Source of the DNA: Bacteroidota bacterium
GTDB taxonomy: Bacteria > Bacteroidota > Bacteroidia > AKYH767-A > OLB10
DNA length: 64,000 nt
Direction of reading: 5' to 3'
Assembly (NCBI GenBank): GCA_018268195.1
Contig: JAFDWZ010000049.1
Location: 1-64,000 of the forward strand
Shown here: piece by piece, positions 25,221 to 33,962 of the stretch
Layout: every line of letters begins with the position of its first letter
Numbering within the stretch: the stretch's first letter is position 1
The notes under the pieces: generated by a model
Told to the model about the DNA's origin: nothing
Database searches by the model: none
What the model saw: only the letters and a program-made list of their open reading frames with translations
Made by a program: the position numbers and the translations under genes

Positions 25221-26372
25221 CTAATGCTTTATTTTCTTCACTTCGGATTGCAGCACATAATAATCGGATGACTTGTAAACGTATGCCAGAATATAACATT
25301 GGTCATCGTTGAAATTGGAAGGAATCTGATAATTGTATATTCTCAAAAATTTGGTTTGAGTAGAAGGATTTGAAGTTAAATTTTCACCGAATGTGGAATT
25401 GATTGATCCTCTCACTACATGTTTGTGTATGTAAGCGGAATCAATTTGTGACGGAGTGGTTAAATCATAATCAAGTTGACAGGCATGAATACTGTCTTCC
25501 AGCAAATACACTACCAGTTTATAATCATCAGACAATGTATTCAGAAATTCCGAACTTACTACCACATTTGCAGTTCTTGTACTTTGATCATAGGAAGTAT
25601 AAATTCCCACATAGGCATTATTAGGTTTGCCGAGTTCCTGATTAATTACATTCTGCCAGCTATTGAAAAACTTGACGTGGTTTGTAGGATACCCTACCCT
25701 GTTAATCATACTTGACGGATAAGCAGTTAAACCAAAAAAGCTATTCAACTCAGTAGATGCGGGATTTCTGAAATCTTCAGAAAAACAATTTGAAGGATTG
25801 GGAATTGCATAGTGTCCTGCATGGTTAGTAGCCACTACCAATTGTTCGTGATAAAGTGGTTCAAGCGAATCGGCAATTAAGCGCTGCGCTTTGGGGCAGT
25901 TACCACATAATCTTCCTGTATAATCTTCGAGTAAAACTTTTTTAATCGGACTTGAAGGAGTAAAAGGCACTGCGAAATCTGCCTCACCAACAAGGTTATC
26001 ACTAACGGTAGCTGAATACTTAAAAGTGAGCGTGCCATACGGTGCAGGTGCAGCAATAGAAATAGAGTCATTATTGAAAGTTACATCGTTTCCTGTTGCC
26101 GTGTGCTCAATTGGATGTGATAAAGCTCCATGCCACTCAAACTGCACAGAAATAGTTTTAGGATCAGATTGTGTAATACTGAATGTTGCTTTCAGGTTAG
26201 CTACATCGTCAGATGTTGTGGTTGCATTGAGCACTCTGATGTCAGTAAGTGTTCCTGGCAAGGTTCCTATTGACGAATTATTTTCCACTCTATAAGGGCC
26301 TTCAATTTTATCGCAAGAGGTAAACAACCATGTTCCTGTAATGAAAGCACAAATTATCAAAAGTCTGTTCAT
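25221..26372 (-). CDS. Omp28-related lipoprotein with a CGNC thioredoxin-like motif
   Basis: This 383-residue lipoprotein has a lipobox LFTSC (Cys20). Residues about 25-135 form a beta-rich domain; from 143 the Omp28 domain begins with KKVLLEDYTGRLCGNCPKAQRL, a thioredoxin-type CxxC at Cys156 and Cys159, later AYPSSMINRVGYP where thioredoxins have the cis-Pro loop. Omp28 was first named in Porphyromonas gingivalis; its biochemical role is not settled. It is likely at the outer membrane. It is the fifth gene in a minus-strand run with another Omp28 protein, a TlpA protein and a DUF6029 barrel. Confidence 0.82.
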   Translation of the reverse strand: MNRLLIICAFITGTWLFTSCDKIEGPYRVENNSSIGTLPGTLTDIRVLNATTTSDDVANLKATFSITQSDPKTISVQFEWHGALSHPIEHTATGNDVTFNNDSISIAAPAPYGTLTFKYSATVSDNLVGEADFAVPFTPSSPIKKVLLEDYTGRLCGNCPKAQRLIADSLEPLYHEQLVVATNHAGHYAIPNPSNCFSEDFRNPASTELNSFFGLTAYPSSMINRVGYPTNHVKFFNSWQNVINQELGKPNNAYVGIYTSYDQSTRTANVVVSSEFLNTLSDDYKLVVYLLEDSIHACQLDYDLTTPSQIDSAYIHKHVVRGSINSTFGENLTSNPSTQTKFLRIYNYQIPSNFNDDQCYILAYVYKSSDYYVLQSEVKKIKH

Positions 26373-26390
26373 GATATATGTTGTATAAAA

Positions 26391-28037
26391 TTAAAAACTT
26401 GTTGAAACTGAAACTGCAAGTCCGTTGCTTGCAGGCACCTGCCGGCACACGCCTCCTACGCAAAATAGACCCTCACGTTGTCTGCCGTAACTCAATGAAA
26501 TTCTGCTTGAATTTTTGGTATATCCTACATAGAAATTGAAGTAATGTACACGTAAATCAGGTTTTGAATTTCCATAATTGTACTGATCGGACACTGCCAC
26601 AAACCAATGTGGGGAGTAAGAGTATTCCAACAGTCCGGCCATCCAAGATTTGTAATCCTGCTTGGTTTGCAATGTCTGCAACTCTAAACGTAATGCATTT
26701 TTTGGATTGAGTTTATAAGTCATATCGGCAACCACTATGTTGTCATAAATAATTCCGTACTGTGTGGATCCCTGAAATTGCACCTTGTCTTTATTGTATG
26801 TCTGATTGATGTAAACCAAAGACATTTTATACTTAGGAGAGAATTTCCTTGACAACTCCACACTGAATTCTTTGTAATATACTTCTTTACCCGTTTTGCC
26901 CCAGTCACTTTCGTAAAGGTCTTTTCCGTCAACAGGCTTTGTACTTAAAGCGTTAGCTCCTGAAACATTTACTATAATATTTGTGCCGTACTCTCCTCCT
27001 ATTCTTGTTCCCTTTTTAATGGTATAATTGACCTCTCCTTCATAACCCATTTCACCATTGGGCTGTGTTGCATAAGGATAAATGGTAGCAAGTGAATAAA
27101 TGTGATACTTTGTTAATGCAGGGAGATAATTTATCATCAGGTCATTAAGGTTGGCATTACGTTCACTTCTGAAGTTCATGTTATCAATTCTTTTTGCAGC
27201 AAGGAACACACCCAGTCCTTTTTGTGAGTAAGTAGCTTTCAGTAATGCAGCATCACCAAATTTATAACTATAATTATTCAGTGATGAAGGGTCGTTGTAT
27301 TTATAGGCATACTCTGCATTCACAGTAACTTTTCCTCTTGTAACATCCAGCCTGCCTGAATAGGCAGCTACATTTTCAGGCAGTATATAAACAGGGTCAT
27401 CGTCCTTTTGAAATTTACTTACAAACCCAAATCCTGTTGTGATATGTGTTTTGGATTCATTAAATTTTTTTATCAGGTCATTCCATGAAACTTCTGCATC
27501 TACTCCTCTTACTATCCCTTCACCGGTTTTGAAATAATAACGCTGGCGGCCAATCAACCCTTTAATACTGATACCTGAATAGGGTTTTACCTTTACACGC
27601 ACTCCATCAATTGAATTATCATAACCTAATGTAGGCTCCCAGTAAGAACGAAGAATAAGGCCGCTGCCAAACTGCTCATAAAAGTTCCCCACGGTAATAG
27701 AAAGAAAATCATTATTATATTCTGCATAGCGACTTGCTATACCACTTCCGGTAAAACGTTTGTCATAACCCAACAAAACATTCTGATAAGTTTCATAACG
27801 TAAACCCGCTTTGAAATTCCCTTTTGTAAACACCAGGTCACCAAAACTGTTTAACAAAAACTTTTCATCCACTTCTGGCGCACTTATCACAGAATCCGGG
27901 ATGTAGTATTGTCCGTCAATCTGAAAACTGCCATGAATTTCTGCAGGTGCGCTTTGCGAAAAAGAACTAAGTGATAGTCCCATAAAAAAAATAACCGGTA
28001 GGAGTTTACCGGCTATAGAAATACATTTATTTACCAT
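26391..28037 (-). CDS. DUF6029 family outer membrane protein
   Basis: This 548-residue protein has a signal peptide (to about SSFSQ, residue 28). It carries recurring amphipathic strands such as FKAGLRYETYQNVLLGYD, LSITVGNFYEQFGSGLILRSYW and GVRVKVKPYSGISIKGLIGRQRYYF, ending NGLAVSVSTSF with a terminal Phe. These fit a large outer membrane barrel of the DUF6029 type, found in Bacteroidota next to Omp28 genes. A pair of cysteines near the C-terminus (VGGVCRQ and LFCVGG) is unusual for a barrel and could form a disulfide. No substrate is known. It lies 18 bases before the Omp28 lipoprotein gene. Confidence 0.8.
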   Translation of the reverse strand: MVNKCISIAGKLLPVIFFMGLSLSSFSQSAPAEIHGSFQIDGQYYIPDSVISAPEVDEKFLLNSFGDLVFTKGNFKAGLRYETYQNVLLGYDKRFTGSGIASRYAEYNNDFLSITVGNFYEQFGSGLILRSYWEPTLGYDNSIDGVRVKVKPYSGISIKGLIGRQRYYFKTGEGIVRGVDAEVSWNDLIKKFNESKTHITTGFGFVSKFQKDDDPVYILPENVAAYSGRLDVTRGKVTVNAEYAYKYNDPSSLNNYSYKFGDAALLKATYSQKGLGVFLAAKRIDNMNFRSERNANLNDLMINYLPALTKYHIYSLATIYPYATQPNGEMGYEGEVNYTIKKGTRIGGEYGTNIIVNVSGANALSTKPVDGKDLYESDWGKTGKEVYYKEFSVELSRKFSPKYKMSLVYINQTYNKDKVQFQGSTQYGIIYDNIVVADMTYKLNPKNALRLELQTLQTKQDYKSWMAGLLEYSYSPHWFVAVSDQYNYGNSKPDLRVHYFNFYVGYTKNSSRISLSYGRQREGLFCVGGVCRQVPASNGLAVSVSTSF

Positions 28038-28072
28038 GTAATATATAATTGTTGTTCGAATATATTTCGTTA

Positions 28073-28588
28073 TTAATTAGCCTTTTCTGAACTCAACTTT
28101 TTTATTTCCTCATATAATTTATTTTCATCACCCGGAGCATAGCCTGTATGTACCGATACAATCTCACCCTTACCATTCACCAGGAATACATAGGGCACAG
28201 CACCGATGTTGAGTGCTCTTTTTAAATCACCATTAGGGTCAACATAAACTTCATAGTCCCAGTCTTTGCCGTTAACAAAAGGCTTCACATTGCTCATTGT
28301 ACGGGCATCATCAACACTAATAGCTAAAATTTTTACACCTGTCTCTTTCTGCCAGTCGCTGTACAAATCACTTATAGTTGTAAGCTCATTTACACAAGGC
28401 TTACACCAGGTAGCCCAGAAATCAAGCACCATAGGCTTACCATTATTGTTAAACGTAGAAGTGCTCACTGTTTTTCCGTCAATATCTTTCACATCCACAA
28501 CAGGTATAGGCCGTGGTTGAAACACCTGAGCCTGAACTGTGGTGGTAGCAATTACCAATGTTAAAACAGGAAATATTTTCTTTAGCAT
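28073..28588 (-). CDS. TlpA family thiol-disulfide oxidoreductase
   Basis: This 171-residue exported thioredoxin-fold protein has a signal peptide MLKKIFPVLTLVIATTTVQA. The active site is FWATWCKPC (Cys62, Cys65) and the cis-proline loop is GAVPYVFLVNGKG. TlpA/ResA proteins work in the periplasm, usually reducing disulfides in partner proteins. Here the neighbours on both sides are exported, and two of them carry CxxC motifs of their own, which suggests a dedicated redox partner role. It is spaced 24 bases from the gene before it and 35 bases from the gene after it. Confidence 0.9.
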   Translation of the reverse strand: MLKKIFPVLTLVIATTTVQAQVFQPRPIPVVDVKDIDGKTVSTSTFNNNGKPMVLDFWATWCKPCVNELTTISDLYSDWQKETGVKILAISVDDARTMSNVKPFVNGKDWDYEVYVDPNGDLKRALNIGAVPYVFLVNGKGEIVSVHTGYAPGDENKLYEEIKKLSSEKAN

Positions 28589-28612
28589 GTAACTGATTTT
28601 ATCTTACTATTA

Positions 28613-29314
28613 TTAACGATTCACTACCAATCTCTGAACGGAAACATTTTTTCCATCCACTGCAAGTGCCACCATATAAATTCCATTAGGATAATTTGTA
28701 GTGGATAGTACCACATTACCATTGGTATCACTTACCGGAATTGTGTTGATGGTTTTACCAAGCATATTTATAATTTTAATTTCTGCCTTCACCCCTTTAT
28801 TAAGTTGGTAGTTCAGTGCAGTCATAGATTTAGCCGGATTAGGATAAAGTTTACTCAATAAGTTACTTTGTGCAGGCTGATTGATACCTACAGGTGTAAT
28901 ATGGTAATGCACCATAAACTGTACTGAGTCATTAGGATTGTTATTATCAAAAACAGTGTAGGCAATGGTGCTTGATCCAATATAACCATGACCAAAATAA
29001 TCACCTCTGAAAGTGTTATCGGATGCACCGGCATTGATTGTAGAAGTAACAGGAGAAACCATAGTGCCAACTCCATTACATAAAATACCCCAACAGAAAC
29101 TATGTTCTGCTAATGGATATAAATTGGTATTATAAACTTTTAGAGAAGCATCAATAGTATGTGTACCTACATTAGCCACCAACACTGTTGCCTGAATAAC
29201 GCTATCTTCTATTGAACCATAAACATCAGATGTAAGGTTTGTATAATTCAAGTTCTGACCATTGGCAAATAACGCCCCGGCACTAAGTAAAACTGCGGTA
29301 AAAAATTTTTTCAT
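28613..29314 (-). CDS. Exported protein with T9SS type A sorting domain
   Basis: This 233-residue protein has a signal peptide (to about LFANGQ, residue 20), a beta-sandwich-like central part (residues 22-145) with an isolated Cys pair in HSFCWGILCNGVG, and a C-terminal T9SS domain from about 153: LLSKLYPNPAKSM, then IINMLGKTI, and NGIYMVALAVDGKNVSVQRLVV. The domain directs export by the T9SS and is removed by PorU. The central part is not recognised. It follows a perfect hairpin after the large Omp28 gene, so expression may differ from that gene. Confidence 0.8.
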   Translation of the reverse strand: MKKFFTAVLLSAGALFANGQNLNYTNLTSDVYGSIEDSVIQATVLVANVGTHTIDASLKVYNTNLYPLAEHSFCWGILCNGVGTMVSPVTSTINAGASDNTFRGDYFGHGYIGSSTIAYTVFDNNNPNDSVQFMVHYHITPVGINQPAQSNLLSKLYPNPAKSMTALNYQLNKGVKAEIKIINMLGKTINTIPVSDTNGNVVLSTTNYPNGIYMVALAVDGKNVSVQRLVVNR

Positions 29315-29330
29315 TTCTATTTATTTTAAA

Positions 29331-29366
29331 ATTCAGCGTAACAGTAAAATTACTGTTACGCTGAAT
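29331..29366 (-). terminator. Perfect 17-bp hairpin between two T9SS cargo genes
   Basis: The arm ATTCAGCGTAACAGTAA (29331-29347) pairs without mismatch with TTACTGTTACGCTGAAT (29350-29366) across two A residues. On the minus strand it is followed by TTTTAAAAT. It lies 11 bases after the stop of the upstream gene and 16 bases before the next ATG, so it probably terminates or attenuates transcription within the cluster. Confidence 0.75.
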
Positions 29367-29377
29367 AATTAATTTAA

Positions 29378-31249
29378 TTATTGAATTGATATTTTCTGGT
29401 AATTCACTGAATTTCCTGAGCGGATTGCAAGTGTATAAATACCTGAAGCAAGATTCTTAACTTCAATCGTTTCATTCAAATTTGAAACTACACCTAAGTT
29501 ATTTGTATAAGCTATTCTTCCTGTAATGTCTGCAAGTTCAATTGTTACAGGCATTGCCTTTTCAAATGTAGCTGATACTTTAACGAACTCATTTGCAGGA
29601 TTTGGATAAACATTAAATGAGGTTACTCCTTCAAGATTATGAACAGCAGTTACTCCTGATAAATTAATATCATCTACATAAAGATTGTTTCCATAATCAG
29701 AAGTTGCTTTAAAATCAATCAAAACAGAAGACTGACCTATGAAATTTGCCAATGATACAGTATCAGAACGCCATTGAGTAGCTGTTGGAGTAAATACAGC
29801 TGTCTGGGCCGCTTTTGTTGCTAATGTAGCTCCGGCTTTATTATAAAGTGAAGTCCAAGTAGCACCACAATCGGTTGAGGCCAACACTTGAAGTCTGTCA
29901 TTTTGTGTTGAATATTGGCAATATGCTACACTAAACGAAATGAAAGGATTAGTAGCTGTAGATAAGTCAACAGGTGTAACAGGAAGCAGTTCTCCGATTA
30001 CACCGGAAGGAATAGAATAAAAATCCATTTTAGCAGAACCTCCGGGAGTCTGACCGAAACCTCCGACACTGTTTCTTGCCCAGGTAGCTGATGCACCAGT
30101 ACTATTCACCATCCAGTCAGCAGGAGGGAAAGTTGTTGATGTAAATCCTTGGCTCAGTGATTGAGAAGGTGTACTTGTTAACGATACAGGTTTTCTGAAA
30201 TTGAAGTTTCGATTATAGAAATCAGGATTCCCGTTTACTGAAACAAGTTTTGCTACAAAATACTGATTACCTCCGCTTGGAATAGTAACATTTCCCAATG
30301 ATAATGGAGTAGTTGCACCGGCAGCTAAAGATCCGCTCCAGTTGTATTGTTGCATGGTTTGACCTTCAATTCCATATTCTATTGTTGCAGAAGTAAGAGG
30401 TATGCCACCATAATTTTTTAAAGTAACTGAAGGAGTTAATGGGTTAACACAAGCCAATCCTGAACTTAGAGCTGTGACCGCACCAAATGGAACCTGAGCA
30501 GCACTTTCGCTTACACCTGCCTGAAGAACTTCTTTGGTTGCATCATCCTGAACAAATGTTACCGCCTGTAAAACCGGCCAATATGGTAAAAACACATTAG
30601 GATTATCAACAATAGTCCATTGTAAATCAACAACTGCTGAATCGCCCACATTCCATGTGCTTGGTAAAGCAGTACCATTGCCATTAGGCAACATTTTACG
30701 CATAGTCCACTCAAAGTGCGATTCACCGTTAGGAGCAGTATAACCATAAATATCTCTTTCAGTAACGGCTACTCTTGCCTTAAGGGTAGTGCCCGTGTAA
30801 GCCTGTGTAGCACGAATAACAGAATGAGTATAAATAATAGTGTGATCCGCAGAGAAAGAATGTGTAACAGTAATGGTAAACGGTGAAGTTACTGCAGCGC
30901 GGTTATTTAAAATGGTGTTGGTAAAATTTCCTGCAACATCATTCCAAACATTGCCGTCTACAAATGCATGTGGGGAATAGTTGTTTGCATAATAAGAAGT
31001 TCTGTTACCTATATCTACCGTGTTATAGGTATATAAGTTTGGCCCGGTAGTTGGAATATTATTTTGATACTTCAACGGAATAGCGCTTGAATTTGCATTC
31101 AGTTTAGCATCAAATGCAGGATTTTGTGAAGCACATGGACCACATGTTTCACCTGTAAATTCTTCAACAAGCACTTTACGTGGCGATTGAGCCTGGCTTA
31201 TTTGAGATATCAGCAATGCTGAAAATAAGAGAGTAGAGATTTTTTTCAT
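29378..31249 (-). CDS. Omp28-domain protein with T9SS C-terminal sorting domain
   Basis: This 623-residue exported protein has a signal peptide to about SQAQ (residue 21). The Omp28 domain begins at once with RKVLVEEFTGETCGPCASQNP, a CxxC at Cys36 and Cys39, and NNYSPHAFVDG is at the place of the thioredoxin cis-Pro loop. A CARDB-like beta domain follows (about 270-350), then a jelly-roll or MAM-like domain (about 365-530, ending SDYGNNLYVDDINLSG). The last 80 residues form a type A sorting domain (FNVYPNPANEF, VELADITGRIAY-like strand, ASGIYTLAIRSGN). It is the first gene of the thiol cluster and should be displayed or released at the cell surface. Confidence 0.87.
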   Translation of the reverse strand: MKKISTLLFSALLISQISQAQSPRKVLVEEFTGETCGPCASQNPAFDAKLNANSSAIPLKYQNNIPTTGPNLYTYNTVDIGNRTSYYANNYSPHAFVDGNVWNDVAGNFTNTILNNRAAVTSPFTITVTHSFSADHTIIYTHSVIRATQAYTGTTLKARVAVTERDIYGYTAPNGESHFEWTMRKMLPNGNGTALPSTWNVGDSAVVDLQWTIVDNPNVFLPYWPVLQAVTFVQDDATKEVLQAGVSESAAQVPFGAVTALSSGLACVNPLTPSVTLKNYGGIPLTSATIEYGIEGQTMQQYNWSGSLAAGATTPLSLGNVTIPSGGNQYFVAKLVSVNGNPDFYNRNFNFRKPVSLTSTPSQSLSQGFTSTTFPPADWMVNSTGASATWARNSVGGFGQTPGGSAKMDFYSIPSGVIGELLPVTPVDLSTATNPFISFSVAYCQYSTQNDRLQVLASTDCGATWTSLYNKAGATLATKAAQTAVFTPTATQWRSDTVSLANFIGQSSVLIDFKATSDYGNNLYVDDINLSGVTAVHNLEGVTSFNVYPNPANEFVKVSATFEKAMPVTIELADITGRIAYTNNLGVVSNLNETIEVKNLASGIYTLAIRSGNSVNYQKISIQ

Positions 31250-31378
31250 TTTATATGAAATTTGATTTTAAAATTCGTGGTAAAAGTAAGGGAATTGATA
31301 CTATTTCCAAATGAAGAATTCACTAATATTAATACCTATAACAATATCAGGAGTAACTGAGGTTACAGAGCGATACTG

Positions 31379-32353
31379 TTACAATGCATCATGTCCGCTT
31401 GGTTCTATAAGCCAGTTTTGAGGATTTAACATGTCGTTAACCAATGGATTATCAGCTAATAGCATAAATGGCACTTTAACATGTAACGGCCCCTTCGAAA
31501 ATGGATTATGAAGAAACCCTGCCTTTAATAAACGCTTTGCCAGCAGGCTGTCGCCTGCCGCAATACCGATTACCCCGGAGCAATGAAGATTTTTACAATA
31601 TTCATAAGCTTTCTTCAACAGCTGAGCTGAAACCTTGCGATTTGTGTACACAAAATCAAATATGACTATTTTGCCATCTTCCTTGTAAAAAATTATATAT
31701 CCTACTGCCTCATTTTGCTGATAACATACAAACGAATGGTATTTACGTCTTGGATTTGAAATTTTCCATTGCACATATTCAGCAGTAAATTTCTGATAGA
31801 TTTTTTCATTTCTGTAAGTATGCTTATAATGCAATTGAATGATGTCATCTAAATTACTTACTTCGTTAACGATATAATCACTTTTAGTATTTATCCATAA
31901 TGATGACCAGCGACAATGCAGATGATGTTTGAAATAATAATTGAAGTTTTTGATTTTCTTCCATCCCATCTTTAAAAGTCCATGTGTTGAAATTTCGCCT
32001 CCGAAACCAATGACTACAAGTTGATGACTCTCTCTGATATGATTATAACATGCCGTTGCCAGTTTTTCAAACATGCCCATGCGCCTGATTGATGAGTGTG
32101 TCATTACATCGCCCAACTGAAAAATAACCTGCTCTTTGCCATTGATACAATACAATTCAGGATAAATTCCGTTGAACCCCAAGAGTTCTCCATCTTTAAA
32201 CGCACCAAATCCAACAAACTCACCGGCAGGGTTCTCTAAAAACTTCCATTTGATATATACTACATCAACTTCCATGTTGAAGCAATGCTTCATTAACGGC
32301 AATAACAGATGTAATTCATCTCTGGTGACACGCTTGATAGTAATTTCAGACAT
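31379..32353 (-). CDS. GNAT family N-acetyltransferase
   Basis: This is a 324-residue cytoplasmic protein. The acetyl-CoA site is in the strand-loop FQLGDVMTHSSIRRMGMFEKLA, where Arg-Arg-Met-Gly resembles the R/Q-x-x-G-x-G/A loop of GNAT enzymes. The C-terminal half has a second, weaker GNAT-like fold (AVGYIIFYKEDGKIVIFDFVYTNRKVS). Double GNAT proteins of this kind occur in polysaccharide gene sets. Its stop is 2 bases from the start region of the deacetylase gene, so the two are almost certainly cotranscribed, and an N-acylated sugar substrate is a fair inference. Confidence 0.75.
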   Translation of the reverse strand: MSEITIKRVTRDELHLLLPLMKHCFNMEVDVVYIKWKFLENPAGEFVGFGAFKDGELLGFNGIYPELYCINGKEQVIFQLGDVMTHSSIRRMGMFEKLATACYNHIRESHQLVVIGFGGEISTHGLLKMGWKKIKNFNYYFKHHLHCRWSSLWINTKSDYIVNEVSNLDDIIQLHYKHTYRNEKIYQKFTAEYVQWKISNPRRKYHSFVCYQQNEAVGYIIFYKEDGKIVIFDFVYTNRKVSAQLLKKAYEYCKNLHCSGVIGIAAGDSLLAKRLLKAGFLHNPFSKGPLHVKVPFMLLADNPLVNDMLNPQNWLIEPSGHDAL

Positions 32354-32355
32354 GA

Positions 32356-33345
32356 TTAATTTATTCCTTTATTATATAATGCCATCCTGAACATCATCAT
32401 TGATACAGGCTCCGGGTTTACATTCAATCGGTTTACCATCAGCGGAATTTCATTACTGAAAATATTATTCCCTCCTCTTCGCAGTTCAAGAATATGTTCA
32501 TATCCAGCACTACTGATTAGTTTATTTATTCGTTCATTGGTTTGCCCGTTTGGCAATGAAAAAACTTTACATGGCTTCCCTGTATTTTTTTCCAAAATCC
32601 GTTTTGATTCAAAAATCTCATTTGTTAATCGGGATTCTGATTTAACTGAAGGTAAGATATCATGAGTTATTGTATGAGAACCAATTTCAACATTGTTATC
32701 GGAAATGGTTTTTATTTCCTCCCAGTTCATCATCTTATACGGATACTCCATTTTATCTTTGCTGAAATATGCTTCAAAATTTTCAATGCATCTGTTTCTA
32801 TCTTCAACTTCCAGATTAAATAATTGATACAAAATTTTACTATTCAGCGATTGCCAGTTGTTAAAGGGTTGTTTTATTCTGATAACGATTTCATCATTCA
32901 AATGTATCTCATGCCTGTAATTGCCACTATATTTTAATTTGCCGAACAAATGATTCAACTTTTGTGTCCAGATTATCCTGTTTCCGTCTGCACATTCCGT
33001 TACAATGTTATGATTAGAAGGAATTTCTAAATCGGTTAAAATGGGAAATGCTTCTTCAAAAAAATCTTTATAGCCGTCATCAAAACTCAGGATGATTAAT
33101 GGATGTTCAGATTTATGAATGGCGTTATGCGCTTGGCTAAATGTGGTAAACCGATATTGTTTTTTGAGTTGATCAAGTAACAGTCGAAAAGTTTCAGGGT
33201 AAACAGGTTGCCAGAAACTATCAAACTCTGATGATATACGATGAAAGCAAAGCACCGTAACTTTATGTTCCGGTTTATGGATACGTTCCAAGATATTTCC
33301 AAGCTGAAAAGTTGCTGCGGTTTTAAAAATTATTTTCCTGAACAT
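32356..33345 (-). CDS. Polysaccharide deacetylase family protein
   Basis: This 329-residue NodB-fold protein has the metal-binding Asp pair in LSFDDGYKDFFEEAF (Asp89-Asp90) and the His pair in GSHTITH (His224, His228). A later LPNGQTNERINKLISSAGYEH matches the family's motif near the C-terminus. An insertion of about 100 residues separates the two motifs. No clear signal peptide is present, though the first 15 residues are hydrophobic and basic. It would remove N- or O-acetyl groups from a glycan. It lies directly upstream of the GNAT gene, an acetyl-adding/acetyl-removing pair. Confidence 0.87.
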   Translation of the reverse strand: MFRKIIFKTAATFQLGNILERIHKPEHKVTVLCFHRISSEFDSFWQPVYPETFRLLLDQLKKQYRFTTFSQAHNAIHKSEHPLIILSFDDGYKDFFEEAFPILTDLEIPSNHNIVTECADGNRIIWTQKLNHLFGKLKYSGNYRHEIHLNDEIVIRIKQPFNNWQSLNSKILYQLFNLEVEDRNRCIENFEAYFSKDKMEYPYKMMNWEEIKTISDNNVEIGSHTITHDILPSVKSESRLTNEIFESKRILEKNTGKPCKVFSLPNGQTNERINKLISSAGYEHILELRRGGNNIFSNEIPLMVNRLNVNPEPVSMMMFRMALYNKGIN

Positions 33346-33426
33346 AAGTCTTATACTGCCTGCTAAAGTACAGAATCAGGATGACAAAAGCCCTTCACCT
33401 TGAAAGCCGGAATACATAAGCATACA

Positions 33427-33954
33427 TCAAACCAATATCTGCGATACCTCACTGCGCAATGAAGCTATTGCGTTATCAATAGTAGCTACCTGTGATGATG
33501 CATTCTGAAAAATTTTCTGGCTTAAATCAATGGCTTTTGCATCTTGTTGCACTGAATCTGCTGATACATTTACCAGTGCAATCATTTCGTCTTTAGCCTG
33601 CCTGATGGCAGCCCAACTCTGTGGTGTGAGATATACTTGCTGGCTCAGGTTATGTTCGTATTCAGAGCGGATAACAGCAAGCAAATCCAATTGTAACTCG
33701 CGAACCTGCATACCGGGTTGCATGATTCTGAAAACGATACTTTCGGGGCGCATTCGTTCCAGAAAAACTACCATTCTTTCAATAGCCTGTAATTTAAGCG
33801 GAAGCATTTCTTTCTGCAACAGTCTGCGTGCATCCAACATTTTGAGACGGTAATCGCGGTCGAGTAAATTTTTTATAAGCAGATACATTCCTCCCGCTAC
33901 TATAAGCACAGGAGCGATAATTACTAATGCAGAAGTGAAACTGTCAAAATTCAT
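33427..33954 (-). CDS. DUF7935 family membrane-anchored protein
   Basis: This 175-residue protein has one N-terminal membrane segment (FTSALVIIAPVLIVAGGMYLLI, residues 6-27). It then has a long, helical, charged domain: RRLLQKEMLPLKLQAIERMVVFLERMRPESIVFRIMQPGMQVRELQ in broken form, later LTPQSWAAIRQAKDEMIALVN. The family is conserved in Bacteroidota but has no assigned function that I know. The domain faces the cytoplasm if the hydrophobic segment is a signal anchor with the basic residues after it inside. It lies 8 bases downstream of the Wzi/RemB-like barrel gene, which suggests a shared role at the envelope. Confidence 0.72.
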   Translation of the reverse strand: MNFDSFTSALVIIAPVLIVAGGMYLLIKNLLDRDYRLKMLDARRLLQKEMLPLKLQAIERMVVFLERMRPESIVFRIMQPGMQVRELQLDLLAVIRSEYEHNLSQQVYLTPQSWAAIRQAKDEMIALVNVSADSVQQDAKAIDLSQKIFQNASSQVATIDNAIASLRSEVSQILV

Positions 33955-33962
33955 ATGTATGA

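Noticed and set aside
31345-31366. Small GTAAC-TGAG-GTTAC hairpin after the GNAT gene
   Set aside because: The stem has only 5 bp, and no T run follows on either strand, so it does not qualify as a terminator.
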